This document shows positions 37,470 to 48,240 of a DNA stretch of 64,000 nucleotides, one piece after another (positions within the stretch are counted from its first letter, which is position 1; each line of letters begins with the position of its first letter). The notes below the pieces were generated by a model, which searched no databases, was not told the origin of the DNA, and saw only the letters and a list, made by a program, of their open reading frames with translations. The stretch covers positions 62,001-126,000 of the forward strand of contig NZ_JOEM01000005.1 in NCBI RefSeq assembly GCF_000718135.1, given 5' to 3'. The DNA comes from Streptomyces cyaneofuscatus (GTDB lineage Bacteria > Actinomycetota > Actinomycetes > Streptomycetales > Streptomycetaceae). The translations under genes and the position numbers were made by a program.

Positions 37470-38564
37470 TCACGCCTGGCGGCGGGAGGCAATCGCTTCG
37501 TACACCATGCCGACGAGCAGGTCGTCGGCGTCGCGCCGGCCGAACTCGGCCGCGGCACGGGACATTTCGTACAGCCGGTGGGGATCCGACAGCACCGGCA
37601 GGACGTTGCCCTGCACCCACTCGGGGGTCAGCGCCGCGTCGTCCACCAGCAGGCCGCCGCCGGCGTTGACCACCGGCTGGGCGTTCAGCCGCTGTTCGCC
37701 GTTGCCGATGGGCAGCGGGACGTAGGCGGCGGGGAGCCCGACGGCGGAGAGTTCGGCGACGGTCATCGCGCCCGCGCGGCAGAGCATCATGTCGGCCGCG
37801 GCGTACGCGAGGTCCATCCGGTCCACGTACGGTACCGGGATGTAGGGCGGCATCCCGGGCATGTTGTCGATCCGCGGCAATTCGTTCTTCGGGCCGACCA
37901 CATGGAGGATCTGGATCCCGGAGCGCTGGAGCAGCGGCGCGACCCGCTGGACCACCTCGTTGAGGTGGCGCGCGCCCTGCGAGCCGCCGGAGACCAGCAG
38001 CGTGGGCAGGTTGGGGTCGAGGCCGAAGGAGGCGCGGGCCTCCGGACGGACCCGGGCGCGGTCCAGGGTGGCGATGGTGCGGCGCAGCGGGATGCCGATG
38101 TAGCGGGCACCGCGCAGCTTGCTGTCCGGGGTGGAGACGGCGACCCCGTGGGCGTACCGGGAGCCGATCTTGTTGGCGAGGCCGGGGCGGGCGTTGGCCT
38201 CGTGGACCACGATCGGCACGCCGACGCGCTTGGCGGCGAGGTAGCCGGGCAGCGCGACGTAGCCGCCGAAGCCCACCACGCAGTCCGCCTTGGTGCGCTC
38301 CAGGACCTGCTCGGCGGCCTTGATGGTGCCGCGCAGCCGGCCCGGGACGGTGATCAGCTCGGGGGTGGGCTTACGGGGCAGCGGCACGGCAGGGATGAGG
38401 GCGAGCTCGTACCCCCGCTCGGGTACGAGCCTGGTCTCCAGGCCGCGTTCCGTGCCGAGGGCAGTGATACCCACGGTCGGGTCCTGCCTGCGCAGGGCGT
38501 CTGCGAGGGCAAGCGCGGGCTCGATGTGTCCGGCGGTCCCCCCGCCGGCGAGTACGACATGCAC
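37470..38564 (-). CDS. murG: MurG, lipid II synthase
   Basis: MurG moves GlcNAc from UDP-GlcNAc to lipid I on the inner face of the membrane, making lipid II. The 364-residue protein has the Gly-rich N-terminal loop GGGTAGH (7-13), [12 protein letters not shown], the [11 protein letters not shown] acceptor-side segment, [13 protein letters not shown] at the start of the second domain, and the UDP-GlcNAc site [21 protein letters not shown] start at 38564, six bases after the ftsW stop, so likely coupled. Confidence 0.96.
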   Translation of the reverse strand: MHVVLAGGGTAGHIEPALALADALRRQDPTVGITALGTERGLETRLVPERGYELALIPAVPLPRKPTPELITVPGRLRGTIKAAEQVLERTKADCVVGFGGYVALPGYLAAKRVGVPIVVHEANARPGLANKIGSRYAHGVAVSTPDSKLRGARYIGIPLRRTIATLDRARVRPEARASFGLDPNLPTLLVSGGSQGARHLNEVVQRVAPLLQRSGIQILHVVGPKNELPRIDNMPGMPPYIPVPYVDRMDLAYAAADMMLCRAGAMTVAELSAVGLPAAYVPLPIGNGEQRLNAQPVVNAGGGLLVDDAALTPEWVQGNVLPVLSDPHRLYEMSRAAAEFGRRDADDLLVGMVYEAIASRRQA

Positions 38565-38570
38565 CGAAAT

Positions 38571-39899
38571 TCACCGCTCTCCGGACGGACGCTTCGTGAC
38601 GCGCCGTCTCATCGTCTTCCATCTCACCCCGGGCCTCCGCATGGCCAGGGCCGCCTTCGCGGCGGGATCGTTCCGCGCGAAGGCGATCATGAGCCCGACC
38701 GCGAACATCGTCGGCAGCAGGGCGGACCCTCCGTAGGAGAACAGCGGGAGCGGGACACCGGCGATCGGCAACAGGCCGAGCACCGCACCGATGTTGATCA
38801 CGGCCTGAGCCATGATCCAGGTGGTCACGCCTCCCGCGGCATACCTGACGAAGGGGTCCTCCGTGCGTCCGGCCACGCGGATACCCGCATAGCCTAGAGC
38901 CGCGAACAGGGCGAGCACGGACAGCGTCCCCGCCAGACCCAGTTCCTCACCCGTGATCGCGAAGATGAAGTCGGTGTGCGGTTCCGGGAGTTGACCCCAT
39001 TTTTCCACACTCGCACCCAGCCCGGAACCGAACCATCCGCCGGAGGCCAGGGCGTAGATTCCGTGCGCGGCCTGCCAGCAGCCGTCGTCGGGATCGGGTT
39101 CGCCGATGATGCCCATGCAGGAGAGCCGGGACATCCGGTTGGGGCTGGTCCAGATCAGCAGGAACGCCAGGGCGGCGGCGAATCCGAGCACCCCTGCGAA
39201 GAGCCGGGTGGGAGCGCCGGCCAGCCAGAGCAGCCCGAAGAGGATCGCCGTGAGGATGATCGCGGTCCCCATGTCGCCGCCGAGCATGATCAGCCCGAGG
39301 AGCATGAAGGCGACCGGGACGAGCGGGACGAGCATGTGCTTCCACTGCGTCAGCAACCGCTTGTCCTGCTTGCGGGCAAGGAGGTCGGCGCCCCACAGAA
39401 TCAGCGCGAGCTTGCCGAACTCGCTGGGCTGGAGCTGGAACGGGCCGCCGAGGTAGAGCCAGTTCTGGTTCCCGCCGCGGGAAAGCCCTATCCCCGGCAC
39501 CTGGACCAGGACCATCAGGAAGACCGTGATCATGAGCATCGGGTAGGCCAGTCCGCGGTGGAGCTTCACCGGCATCCTGGACGCGATCAGCATCAGCGCG
39601 CCCCCGATGACGGCGGCGACGAACTGCTTGCCGAAGAAGTACGTCGACGACTTGTCGATGTTCAACGCCTGGATCATCGAGGCGGAGTAGACCATCACCA
39701 GGCCCAGCACGGTGATCAGCAGGCTGGAGCCGAGGATCACGTAGTAGGCGGTCAGAGGGCGGTCCCAGGCCCGGCGTGCCTGTTCGTAGAGGCGCCGTAC
39801 GCCGCCGCGCGGGGCCCGGGGGGCCGGGGAGCCGCGTCCCGCGCTCCGGGGTGGCGCCGGCCGGTGGCTGCGTACGGCGGAGCTCTTCTCGGCCGGCAT
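38571..39899 (-). CDS. ftsW: FtsW, SEDS peptidoglycan glycosyltransferase
   Basis: FtsW polymerises lipid II into septal glycan with its partner transpeptidase FtsI. The protein has 442 residues with about ten membrane segments. The SEDS core shows LGLVMVYSASM, GGNQNWLYLGGPFQLQPSE, FGKLALILWGADL, ITGEELGLAG and FSYGGSALL. The ATG at 39899 is used because GGAGG lies upstream in the right place; the GTG six codons earlier is part of that ribosome binding site. It is between murD and murG, and the cognate FtsI is encoded upstream at 45638. Confidence 0.95.
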   Translation of the reverse strand: MPAEKSSAVRSHRPAPPRSAGRGSPAPRAPRGGVRRLYEQARRAWDRPLTAYYVILGSSLLITVLGLVMVYSASMIQALNIDKSSTYFFGKQFVAAVIGGALMLIASRMPVKLHRGLAYPMLMITVFLMVLVQVPGIGLSRGGNQNWLYLGGPFQLQPSEFGKLALILWGADLLARKQDKRLLTQWKHMLVPLVPVAFMLLGLIMLGGDMGTAIILTAILFGLLWLAGAPTRLFAGVLGFAAALAFLLIWTSPNRMSRLSCMGIIGEPDPDDGCWQAAHGIYALASGGWFGSGLGASVEKWGQLPEPHTDFIFAITGEELGLAGTLSVLALFAALGYAGIRVAGRTEDPFVRYAAGGVTTWIMAQAVINIGAVLGLLPIAGVPLPLFSYGGSALLPTMFAVGLMIAFARNDPAAKAALAMRRPGVRWKTMRRRVTKRPSGER

Positions 39900-39961
39900 T
39901 GTCGCTGTCCCCTCCACTGCTCGTGCCCGGGGGCGCGGCCCCCGGCGCGGAGCCCGGTCGG

Positions 39962-41404
39962 TCAGGCGCTCGTCTCGGCGCGTGCGCGGACCGCGTCCGC
40001 GAACGCCTCGCCCCGCTTGTTGTAGTTGGTGAACATGTCCATCGAGGCGCAGGCCGGGGCCAGCAATACCGTATCGCCCGGCCGCGCGAGCCGGGCGGCG
40101 TGCTCCACCGCCTCGGACATCGCCCCAGTGTCGGTCCGGTCGAGGTCGACCACCGGGACTTCCGGGGCGTGTCGCGTCAGGGCTTCGTGGATCAGCGCGC
40201 GGTCGGCGCCCATCAGCACGACGCCGCGCAGCCGCTTCGCCGCGCCGGTGACCAGCTCGTCGAAGGTGGCGCCCTTGGCCAGTCCGCCCGCGATCCAGAC
40301 GATGGAGTCGTAGGCGGCGAGGGAGGCCTCGGTGGCGTGAGTGTTGGTGGCCTTGGAGTCGTCGACGTACGCGACTTCGTCGATGTCCGCGACGTGTTCG
40401 ATGCGGTGGGCGTCGGGGCGGAAGTTGCGCAGCCCGTCGCGGACGGCGGCCGGTTCCACGCCGAAGGCGCGGGCGAGGGCGGCGGCGGCCAGCGCGTTGG
40501 CGATGTTGTGCGGCGCCGGCGGGTTCACGTCGGAGACCTCGGCGAGCTCCTGGGCCTGCTTCTGGCGGTTCTTCACGAAGGCCCGGTCGACGAGGATGCC
40601 GTCGACCACGCCGAGCTGGGAGGGGCCGGGGGCGCCGAGGGTGAAGCCGATGGCGCGGCAGCCCTCCTCGACGTCGGCCTCGCGGACGAGGTCCTCGGTG
40701 GCGGGGTCGGCCGCGTTGTAGACGCAGGCGACGGTGTTGCCCTCGTAGACGCGGCCCTTGTCGGCGGCGTACGCCTCCATCGAGCCGTGCCAGTCCAGGT
40801 GGTCCGGGGCCAGGTTGAGGACGGCGGCGGAGTGGGCGCGCAAGGAGGGCGCCCAGTGCAGCTGGTAGCTGGAGAGTTCGACGGCGAGGACGTCGTACTC
40901 CTGCTCGCCGAGCACCGCGTCCAGCAGCGATACGCCGATGTTGCCGACCGCCGCGGTGCGCAGGCCCGCGGCCTCCAGGATCGAGGCCAGCATCCGTACG
41001 GTGGTGGTCTTGCCGTTGGTGCCGGTGACGGCGAGCCAGGGCGCGGCCTTGCGGCCGTTGTCGCCGCGCAGCCGCCAGGCGAGTTCGACGTCGCCCCAGA
41101 TGTCGACGCCCGCCTCGGCGGCAGCCAGGAAGAGCGGCTTGTCCGGCTGCCAGCCGGGGGCGGTAACGATCAGTTCCGTGGACGGCGGCAGGGTGGCGCC
41201 GTCGCCGAGGCGCACGGTGATGCTGAGCGCCTCCAGTTCGGCGGCCTGCGCGCGGGCGCGCTCGTCGTCGCCGTCGTTGACGACGGTGACGAGCGCGCCG
41301 CGCTCGTGCAGGGCACGGGCCGCGGGGATGCCGCTGACGCCGAGCCCGGCGACGGTGACGTGCTTGCCCTGCCAGTCCACGGTGCTCACTTCTTGGCTGC
41401 CCAT
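39962..41404 (-). CDS. murD: MurD, UDP-MurNAc-L-Ala:D-Glu ligase
   Basis: MurD adds D-glutamate to UDP-MurNAc-L-Ala in the cytosol. With the ATG at 41404 the protein has 480 residues. A Rossmann-like N-domain ([17 protein letters not shown], about 16-32), the ATP P-loop [11 protein letters not shown], the LSSYQLHW segment with the carbamylated-Lys neighbourhood, and [16 protein letters not shown] are all typical. Two starts are possible: the ATG at 41404 and a GTG at 41389 that overlaps the mraY stop as GTGA, the pattern used elsewhere here. Both give a complete N-domain. Confidence 0.95.
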   Translation of the reverse strand: MGSQEVSTVDWQGKHVTVAGLGVSGIPAARALHERGALVTVVNDGDDERARAQAAELEALSITVRLGDGATLPPSTELIVTAPGWQPDKPLFLAAAEAGVDIWGDVELAWRLRGDNGRKAAPWLAVTGTNGKTTTVRMLASILEAAGLRTAAVGNIGVSLLDAVLGEQEYDVLAVELSSYQLHWAPSLRAHSAAVLNLAPDHLDWHGSMEAYAADKGRVYEGNTVACVYNAADPATEDLVREADVEEGCRAIGFTLGAPGPSQLGVVDGILVDRAFVKNRQKQAQELAEVSDVNPPAPHNIANALAAAALARAFGVEPAAVRDGLRNFRPDAHRIEHVADIDEVAYVDDSKATNTHATEASLAAYDSIVWIAGGLAKGATFDELVTGAAKRLRGVVLMGADRALIHEALTRHAPEVPVVDLDRTDTGAMSEAVEHAARLARPGDTVLLAPACASMDMFTNYNKRGEAFADAVRARAETSA

Positions 41405-42456
41405 CCCGCGTAGAAGAGGCCGAGGCCGACGATCACGCACATGCCCTGGATGATCCAGAAGCGGACCACGACCAGGACCTCGGACCAGCCCTTGAGTTCG
41501 AAGTGGTGCTGGAGCGGTGCCATCCGGAAGACCCGCTTGCCGGTCATCTTGAACGAGCCGACCTGGATGACCACGGACATGGTGATCATCACGAAGAGGC
41601 CACCGAGGATGGCGAGCAGGAACTCGGTGCGGGACAGGATCGCGAGGCCCGCGAGGGCGCCGCCGAGGGCGAGCGATCCGGTGTCACCCATGAAGATCTT
41701 GGCGGGCGAGGTGTTCCACCACAGGAAGCCGAAACAGGCGCCCATCAGGGCGGCGGCGACCACGGCGAGGTCGAGTGGGTCGCGTACCTCGAAACAGGCG
41801 CTGGGGTTGGTCAGGTTGTCCGCGTTGGCGCAGGACTCCTGGAACTGCCAGAGGCCGATGAAGGTGTAGGCGCCGAAGACCATCACCGAGGCGCCGGTGG
41901 CCAGTCCGTCGAGGCCGTCCGTGAGGTTCACGCCGTTGGACATGGCGAGGATCATGAACAGCGCCCAGACGCAGAACAGCACCGGGCCGATCGACCAGCC
42001 GAAGTCCTCCACGAAGGAGAGCCGGGTGGAGGCGGGGGTGTTGCCCCGGGAGTCGGCGAACTGGAGCGAGAGCACCGCGAAGGCGATACCGACGATCAGC
42101 TGGCCGGCCATCTTCGCCTTGGCCCGCAGACCCAGCGAACGCTGCTTGACGATCTTGATGTAGTCGTCGAGGAAGCCGACGAGGCCCATCCCGGCCATCA
42201 GGAACAGCACGAGGATGCCGGAGTACCGCATGTCCTCGCCGGTGATCACCTTCGCCAGGACGTACGCGATGATCGTCGCCAGGATGAAGGCGATGCCGCC
42301 CATCGTGGGCGTGCCCTTCTTGCTGCCGTGCGTGCGGGGGCCGTCGTCCCGGATGAACTGCCCGTATCCCTTGCGGGCCAGCAGCTTGATCAGCAGCGGG
42401 GTCCCGACCAGGGTCAGGAAGAGCCCGATGGCCCCCGCGAAGAGGATCTGCCTCAT
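41386..42456 (-). CDS. mraY: MraY, phospho-MurNAc-pentapeptide transferase
   Basis: An integral membrane enzyme that joins UDP-MurNAc-pentapeptide to undecaprenyl phosphate, forming lipid I. The protein has 356 residues and about ten membrane segments. The active-site motifs are seen: [14 protein letters not shown] with the double Asp, [12 protein letters not shown], and the Mg-binding [12 protein letters not shown]. The ATG at 42456 overlaps the murF stop (ATGA). Confidence 0.97.
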   Translation of the reverse strand: MRQILFAGAIGLFLTLVGTPLLIKLLARKGYGQFIRDDGPRTHGSKKGTPTMGGIAFILATIIAYVLAKVITGEDMRYSGILVLFLMAGMGLVGFLDDYIKIVKQRSLGLRAKAKMAGQLIVGIAFAVLSLQFADSRGNTPASTRLSFVEDFGWSIGPVLFCVWALFMILAMSNGVNLTDGLDGLATGASVMVFGAYTFIGLWQFQESCANADNLTNPSACFEVRDPLDLAVVAAALMGACFGFLWWNTSPAKIFMGDTGSLALGGALAGLAILSRTEFLLAILGGLFVMITMSVVIQVGSFKMTGKRVFRMAPLQHHFELKGWSEVLVVVRFWIIQGMCVIVGLGLFYAGWAAKK

Positions 42457-43874
42457 CGGCCGGCGACCTCGCCCTCGGTCGAGTTCTCCAGCAGTGCCTG
42501 GGCGACCTTCTCCAGGCCGACCGACCGGGACGCCTTCACCAGCACGACGTCTCCCGGGCGCAGTTCACTGCGCAACAGGTCGACGGCCGCCTGTGCGTCG
42601 GACACGTGCACCGACTCCTCACCCCACGAACCCTCGTTATATGCGCCCAGTTGCAGCCAGGAGGCTTCTCTCCCCCCGACAGCGACGAGCTTGCTGACGT
42701 TGAGCCGGACGGCGAGCCGTCCGACCGCGTCGTGCTCGGCGAGCGACGCGTCACCGAGCTCGGCCATCTGACCGAGCACCGCCCAGGTGCGTCCCCCGTC
42801 GGCCGCTCGGGCCTGACCCATGGCAGCCAGCGCACGCAGTGCGGCTCTCATGGATTCGGGGTTCGCGTTGTAGGCGTCGTTGACAACCGTCACACCGTCC
42901 CCGCGCTCGGTGACCTCCATGCGCCAGCGGGAGAGGGTGCCCGCCTCCGAGAGCGCCTCGGCGATCTCGGTCACGGACATGCCCAACTCATGGGCGACGG
43001 CGGCCGCGGCGAGCGCGTTCGACACGTGGTGCTCACCGTACAGGCGCAAGGTCACGTCGCTGCACCCGGTGGGTGTGTGGAGCTCGAACGCGGGCCGCCC
43101 GTCGGGGGTCATGCGGACCTTCTCGCCCCGTACGTCCGCTTCCGGGGCTTCTCCGAAGAGCAGGACGCGGGCCTCGGTGCGCGAAGCCATCGCGCGTACG
43201 AGAGGGTCGTCGGCGTTGAGTACGGCGCAGCCGTCCTCGGGGAGCGCCTCGACCAGCTCGCCCTTGGCCTGGGCGATCGCCTCGCGGCTGCCGAACTCCC
43301 CGAGGTGGGCGGAGCCGACGTTGAGGACCAGGCCGATGCGGGGCGGGGTGAGCTCGGCGAGGTAGTGGATGTGCCCGATGCCGCGGGCGCCCATCTCCAG
43401 GACCAGGTGCTGGGTCTCGGAGGTGGCGCTCAGGGCGGTGAGCGGCAGGCCGATCTCGTTGTTGAGGGAGCCGGGCGTCCAGACGGTCGGGCCGTGGCGC
43501 TGGAGGAGCTGCGCGATCAGGTCCTTGGTGGACGTCTTGCCCGCGGAGCCGGTGAGCGCGACGACGGTGGTGCCGAGGCGTTCGACGACGGTACGGGCGA
43601 GCGCGCCGAGGGCGCCGACGACGTCGTTCACGACGATCGCCGGAACGCCGACGGGGCGGGCGGCCAGGACGGCTGCCGCGCCCGCCTCGACGGCGCGCTG
43701 CGCGTAGTCGTGGCCGTCGACGCGTTCGCCGGCGAACGCGGCGAACAGGCTGCCGGGGGCGACCTCGCGGGAGTCGATGACGACGGGTCCGGTGACGGTG
43801 ACTGCCGGGTCCGGTATGTCGTGCGGCTGCCCGCCGACGATTTCGGCGATCTCGGCGAGGGAAAGGGTGATCAC
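42453..43874 (-). CDS. murF: MurF, UDP-MurNAc-tripeptide:D-Ala-D-Ala ligase
   Basis: MurF adds D-Ala-D-Ala to the tripeptide precursor. The protein has 473 residues. The P-loop [11 protein letters not shown], the NNEIGLPL block, [12 protein letters not shown] and [11 protein letters not shown] are family marks. The GTG at 43874 ([15 protein letters not shown]) is the first codon that gives the canonical N-terminus and follows an AGGGA; the longer open frame upstream is murE shadow. It starts 5 bases after the murE stop and overlaps mraY. Confidence 0.96.
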   Translation of the reverse strand: MITLSLAEIAEIVGGQPHDIPDPAVTVTGPVVIDSREVAPGSLFAAFAGERVDGHDYAQRAVEAGAAAVLAARPVGVPAIVVNDVVGALGALARTVVERLGTTVVALTGSAGKTSTKDLIAQLLQRHGPTVWTPGSLNNEIGLPLTALSATSETQHLVLEMGARGIGHIHYLAELTPPRIGLVLNVGSAHLGEFGSREAIAQAKGELVEALPEDGCAVLNADDPLVRAMASRTEARVLLFGEAPEADVRGEKVRMTPDGRPAFELHTPTGCSDVTLRLYGEHHVSNALAAAAVAHELGMSVTEIAEALSEAGTLSRWRMEVTERGDGVTVVNDAYNANPESMRAALRALAAMGQARAADGGRTWAVLGQMAELGDASLAEHDAVGRLAVRLNVSKLVAVGGREASWLQLGAYNEGSWGEESVHVSDAQAAVDLLRSELRPGDVVLVKASRSVGLEKVAQALLENSTEGEVAGR

Positions 43875-43878
43875 TTGG

Positions 43879-45450
43879 TCATCCCTGACTGTTGTTCTCG
43901 TGGTGAGGGGCACGGCCGGCGGCGCCGGTGCGCCCCAGGGACCGCTCGATGGCGTCGTGCAGGACCTTGCGGTCGTCGAAGGGGCGTACGACCCCGTGGA
44001 TGTCCTGGCCCTGCTCGTGGCCCTTGCCCGCGACCAGGACGGTGTCGCCCGGCTCGGCGCGTGCGACGGCGGCGGCGATGGCCGAGGCCCGGTCGGCGTC
44101 GACCAGGACGTCACCGCGTTCGTGGACGGGGACCTCGGCGGCGCCGGAGAGCATCGCGGCGAGGATCGCGAGGGGGTCCTCGGAGCGGGGGTTGTCGGAG
44201 GTCAGGACGGCGGTGTCGGCGAGGCGGGCCGCGGCGGCGCCCATCGGGCCGCGTTTGGTGGTGTCGCGGTCGCCGCCGCAGCCGAGGACGATGTGCACCC
44301 GGCCCTCGGTGACCTTCTGCAGGGAGCGCAGGACGGACTCGACGGCGTCGGTCTTGTGCGCGTAGTCGACGACGGCGAGGTACGGCTGTCCGGCGTCCAC
44401 CCGCTCCAGCCGGCCCGGGACCCCGGGGACGGCCGCGATGCCGTCGGCGGCGATCTGCGGGTCGACGCCCGCGACGGCCAGCGTGACGATCGCGGCGAGG
44501 GTGTTGGCGACGTTGAACGGGCCGGGCAGCGGGGCGCGGGCGGCGATCCGTTCGCCCTTGGGGCCGACGGCGGTGAAGGTGCTGTCCTGGGGGCCGACCT
44601 GGACGTCCTCGGCGTGCCAGTCGGCGTCCGGGTGGCCCTCGGTGGAGAAGGTGGTGACCGGGACGCCGGACTCGGCGATGAGCCGGCGGCCGTACTCGTC
44701 GTCGAAGTTCACGACGCCGCGGTGGCTGCGCTCGGGGGTGAAGAGCTGGGCCTTGGCCTGGAAGTAGTCCTCCATGCCGGAGTGGAACTCCATGTGCTCC
44801 GGGCTGAGGTTGTTGAAGACGGCGACGTCGAAGACGCAGCCGTCGACCCGGCCGAGCACCAGGGCGTGGCTGGAGACCTCCATCGCGACGGCCTCGACGC
44901 CGCGTTCGCGCATGACGGCGAACAGGGCCTGGAGGTCGGTGGCTTCGGGGGTGGTGCGCTCGGACTTGATGCGCTCGTCGCCGATCCGCATCTCGACGGT
45001 GCCGATCAGCCCGGTGGCGCGGCCCGCGGCGCGCAGTCCGCCCTCGACCAGGTACGCGGTGGTGGTCTTGCCGGAGGTTCCGGTGATGCCGATCTGGAGG
45101 AGGCCGATGCCGGGCCGCCCGTAGATGTCGGCGGCCAGCTCGCCCATGACGCCGCGTGGGTCCTCGGCGACCAGCACCGGCAGGCCGGTGGCGGCGGCGC
45201 GTTCGGCGCCCGTCGGGTCGGTGAGGACGGCGACGGCACCGAGGCCCGCGGCCTGGGCGGCGAAGTCGGCGCCGTGGAGACGGGCGCCGGGCAGGGCCGC
45301 GTACACGTCTCCGGGGCGCACGGCCCGCGAGTCGTGGGTGATGCCGGTGACGTCACCGGCTCCCGTCGCTTCGACGCCGAGCCGGGCGGCCAGCTCGCCG
45401 AGGGGGGTGGGCCGGAGCCGGTCCGGTCGGGGCGCTCCCGGGTAGGTCAC
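43879..45450 (-). CDS. murE: MurE, UDP-MurNAc-L-Ala-D-Glu:diaminopimelate ligase
   Basis: MurE adds diaminopimelic acid (LL-DAP in Streptomyces) to the precursor. With the GTG at 45450 it has 523 residues. The uridine-binding start GITHDSRAVRPGDVYAALPG, the P-loop GITGTSGKTTTAYLV, EVSSHALVLGRV and the DNPRSEDP motif that selects DAP over lysine are visible. GTG 45450 is preceded by AAGGA. In-frame GTGs at 45495 and 45597 would add 15 or 49 residues of low-complexity sequence; the longest would start 40 bases after ftsI. Confidence 0.95.
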   Translation of the reverse strand: MTYPGAPRPDRLRPTPLGELAARLGVEATGAGDVTGITHDSRAVRPGDVYAALPGARLHGADFAAQAAGLGAVAVLTDPTGAERAAATGLPVLVAEDPRGVMGELAADIYGRPGIGLLQIGITGTSGKTTTAYLVEGGLRAAGRATGLIGTVEMRIGDERIKSERTTPEATDLQALFAVMRERGVEAVAMEVSSHALVLGRVDGCVFDVAVFNNLSPEHMEFHSGMEDYFQAKAQLFTPERSHRGVVNFDDEYGRRLIAESGVPVTTFSTEGHPDADWHAEDVQVGPQDSTFTAVGPKGERIAARAPLPGPFNVANTLAAIVTLAVAGVDPQIAADGIAAVPGVPGRLERVDAGQPYLAVVDYAHKTDAVESVLRSLQKVTEGRVHIVLGCGGDRDTTKRGPMGAAAARLADTAVLTSDNPRSEDPLAILAAMLSGAAEVPVHERGDVLVDADRASAIAAAVARAEPGDTVLVAGKGHEQGQDIHGVVRPFDDRKVLHDAIERSLGRTGAAGRAPHHENNSQG

Positions 45451-45637
45451 AGGCGCGTCCTTCTGAGAGGTTTGGGACTGATCAGCGTGGGGCACGGCGG
45501 TGAGCGTACCGGGCCGGTGCGGGCTCTCGCGAAGCGAGGCACCGGGTCCCGGGAAGTTCTCGTTCCGGTTCCCGGGATCGGGGGTGATGGTTGTCACTGA
45601 GGGTTCCCTTGGAGGAGATGCTCGCGCATCCCCGTGT

Positions 45638-47620
45638 TCACTCGCCGGGTTTGAAGGACACCGGCAGCCGGGGCGGCTTACTGCCGGACGGTGGGACCTG
45701 GAGCGTCTTGAGCGCGAACTCCATGACCTGCTTGTAGATCGGGCCGCAGATCTGGCCGCCGAAGTAGCTTCCCTTGGTGGGGTTCTGGATCGCGCAGTAG
45801 ACGGTGATCTGCGGATCGTCGGCCGGGGCGAAGCCGGCGAAGGAGGCGGTGTACCCCTTGTAGACGCCGCGGACCGGGTCGACCCGGTTGGCGGTGCCGG
45901 TCTTGCCCGCGACCCGGTAGCCGGGGATGGCGGCCTTGGTGCCGGTGCCCTCCTGGTCGTCGACGACGGATTCCAGCATGGTCGCCAGGGTCTTGGCGGT
46001 CTTCTCGCTGACCACCCGGTTCTCCTCGGGGGCGTCGGCGGCGGTGAAGCGGCCGTCGGCGCCCTTGGTGCCGCGTACGAGGGTGGGAGCGATCCGGACC
46101 CCGCCGTTGGCGATGGTGGAGTAGACCGAGGCGGCCTGTACGGCGTTGAGCGAGAGGCCCTGGCCGAAGGGGATCGTGTACTGCTGCGAGGTCGACCAGT
46201 CCTTGGGGTGGGCCAGCAGGCCGGGCGACTCGCCGGGGTAGCCCAGCCCGGTCTTCTTGCCGAGGCCGAACTTCCGCAGGTAGTCGTAGAGCACCTTGTT
46301 CGACTCGGCCTGACTCTTGCCGAGCTGACCGGTCGCCAGGATGGTGCCGATGTTGCTGGACTTGGCGAGGACCCCGTTGAGCGTGAGGTACCAGGTGGGG
46401 TGGTCGACGTCGTCCTTGAAGAGCCGGTCGCCGCGGTGCAGCCGGTTGGGGACGGTGACATGGGTGCCGGGCGTGGCGGCCTTCTCCTCCAGTACGGCGG
46501 CCATCGACATGACCTTGCTGGTGGAGCCGGGCTCGTACACGTCCTGGAGGGCCGCGTTGCCGAGCGACGCCGAGGTGGCCTGGGAGAGGTCGTTGGGGTC
46601 GTAGCCCGGCGAATTGGCCATGGCCAGCAGCTCGCCGGTCCGGGTGTTCTGCACGATGACGTAGCCGCGGTCGGCCTTGGACTTGGCGACCTGGTCGCTG
46701 ATGGCCTTCTGGGCGGCCCACTGGATGTCGCGGTCGATGGTCAGCTCGATGTCGGAGCCGGGCACGGCCGGGTCCTCGCTGCCGCCCGCGGTGGGGACGC
46801 GGCGGCCGCCGGACTGGGCGTAGCGGATCTTGCCGTCCTCGCCCGCGAGCTCCTTGTCCAGCTGCGATTCGAGTCCGCCGCCGCCCTTGCCGTCGGCGCT
46901 GACGAATCCCAGTATCCCGGCGGCGAGGTCCCCGTTGGGGTAGACCCGCTTGGTGGTGGGCTCCTGGAGGACCCCGGCCAGGACATTGGCGCCCGCGCCG
47001 CCGTTCAGCTCGTCCTCGGATGCCTTCTCGGCGAAGACGGCCTTCAAGTCCTTGATCTGCTTCCAGACCTGGGGGGTCTGCCGGTACGCGAGCACGGTGT
47101 AACGGCTCTTGGGGGTCGAGAGCTTCTTGACCAGCTCGTCGACGTCCTTGCCGAGGATCGGGGCGAGCAGCGCGGCGGCCTGCTGCGGCGCATCGGGGGC
47201 CTTGCTCTCCTCGGGCGTGAAGAGCTTGGGGTCGGCCGTGATGTTGTGCGCGTCGACGCTGGTGGCGAGGGCGACGCCCCTGCGGTCGGTGATCTCGCCG
47301 CGCTCGGCGGCGACCGTGTACTCCAGGTAGCGGTTCTTCTCGGCCTTGGCCGCGTACGCGGTGGCGTCGACGGCCTGGACCTGGAGCAGCCGGGCCACGA
47401 AGAGCAGCATGATCAGCGTCAGCCCGAGGCTGACCAGCCGGAGCCGGGGGCGCGGGGAGCCGAGGCGGAGCGTGCGGGACGCCCGTCCGCGTGCGGTGGT
47501 GCGCCGTGGGGCGGGTCGGGGGCCGCGGGCCGGGGGGCGCGCGCCGGAGCGGCCGTTGGCCCCGTTACGGGGGCGCGCCGGGCCGGGTACGCGGCGGCGC
47601 GGCGGTTCCTTGGGCGGCAC
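45638..47620 (-). CDS. ftsI: FtsI, septal class B penicillin-binding protein
   Basis: The transpeptidase that cross-links septal peptidoglycan. The 660-residue protein has a basic Pro/Arg-rich cytosolic tail (1-60), one membrane anchor (about 62-80), a pedestal dimerisation domain, and the transpeptidase domain with STSK (Ser366 is the nucleophile), SSN (421-423) and KTGT (573-576). GTG start at 47620, four bases after the ftsL stop, so the pair is coupled. It is the expected partner of FtsW in the same cluster and the target of beta-lactams. Confidence 0.97.
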   Translation of the reverse strand: MPPKEPPRRRVPGPARPRNGANGRSGARPPARGPRPAPRRTTARGRASRTLRLGSPRPRLRLVSLGLTLIMLLFVARLLQVQAVDATAYAAKAEKNRYLEYTVAAERGEITDRRGVALATSVDAHNITADPKLFTPEESKAPDAPQQAAALLAPILGKDVDELVKKLSTPKSRYTVLAYRQTPQVWKQIKDLKAVFAEKASEDELNGGAGANVLAGVLQEPTTKRVYPNGDLAAGILGFVSADGKGGGGLESQLDKELAGEDGKIRYAQSGGRRVPTAGGSEDPAVPGSDIELTIDRDIQWAAQKAISDQVAKSKADRGYVIVQNTRTGELLAMANSPGYDPNDLSQATSASLGNAALQDVYEPGSTSKVMSMAAVLEEKAATPGTHVTVPNRLHRGDRLFKDDVDHPTWYLTLNGVLAKSSNIGTILATGQLGKSQAESNKVLYDYLRKFGLGKKTGLGYPGESPGLLAHPKDWSTSQQYTIPFGQGLSLNAVQAASVYSTIANGGVRIAPTLVRGTKGADGRFTAADAPEENRVVSEKTAKTLATMLESVVDDQEGTGTKAAIPGYRVAGKTGTANRVDPVRGVYKGYTASFAGFAPADDPQITVYCAIQNPTKGSYFGGQICGPIYKQVMEFALKTLQVPPSGSKPPRLPVSFKPGE

Positions 47621-47624
47621 TGCG

Positions 47625-48221
47625 TCACCTGCCGGGGGTGGTCGGGGTCGGGGTCGCCGGGGTGTTCTCCGGGGCGGGGGCGGTGTCGGCCTGGGCGCCG
47701 GGGGCGCCTTGGGGCTCGGGCTCGGTGGATGCGCCCGGCGAAGGGATCGCGGAGCCGGAGGGGGTGGCGGGATCCGTGCCGTCGGCCTGCGCGCCGCCCT
47801 CGGGTGTCGGGTCGGCGGCGCTCGGGGTGGGGCTGGGGCTGGGCGGCGGGGCGATGGCCTTTTTGGGGACTCCGCGGACCGTGCCGTCCGGGTTCAGGAA
47901 GGCGGGGCTGCCGCCGGGGACCATGCCGAGTTCCCGGGCGCGGCGCTCCAGGGCGTCGGGCTGGGAGTAGCTGTCGACGTCGCGCTGGAGGGCCTGCTGT
48001 TCGTCGGTGAGCTCGGTGGTGTCCCGCTTGAGCTTGCTGAGCCTGAACGATCCTTCGTTGAGCGCGGAGTTCAGCAGCAGCAGGGTGATGAGCCCGCCGC
48101 CCAGGAGGAGCACGACCAGCAGGACGAAAGGCGTACGGGCCGCGCTGCTGGGTGATGCGGTCGGCATCAGCCGGGCGAGCCGCCCGGCGCGCCCCTTCAG
48201 CGATGCGGCCGGCCTGCTCAC
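47625..48221 (-). CDS. ftsL: FtsL-like septum formation initiator
   Basis: A 198-residue bitopic divisome protein. A short basic N-terminus, a single membrane segment (about 31-50) and an extracellular leucine-zipper coiled coil (about 55-95, KLKRDTTELTDEQQALQRDV, named in part) form the FtsL/DivIC module. The remaining roughly 90 residues are a Pro/Ala/Thr/Gly-rich flexible tail, longer than in E. coli. It starts with GTG at 48221, between rsmH and ftsI, and would form a complex with FtsQ and DivIC. Confidence 0.92.
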   Translation of the reverse strand: MSRPAASLKGRAGRLARLMPTASPSSAARTPFVLLVVLLLGGGLITLLLLNSALNEGSFRLSKLKRDTTELTDEQQALQRDVDSYSQPDALERRARELGMVPGGSPAFLNPDGTVRGVPKKAIAPPPSPSPTPSAADPTPEGGAQADGTDPATPSGSAIPSPGASTEPEPQGAPGAQADTAPAPENTPATPTPTTPGR

Positions 48222-48240
48222 CGCGTGCCCCCCGTGGTGC

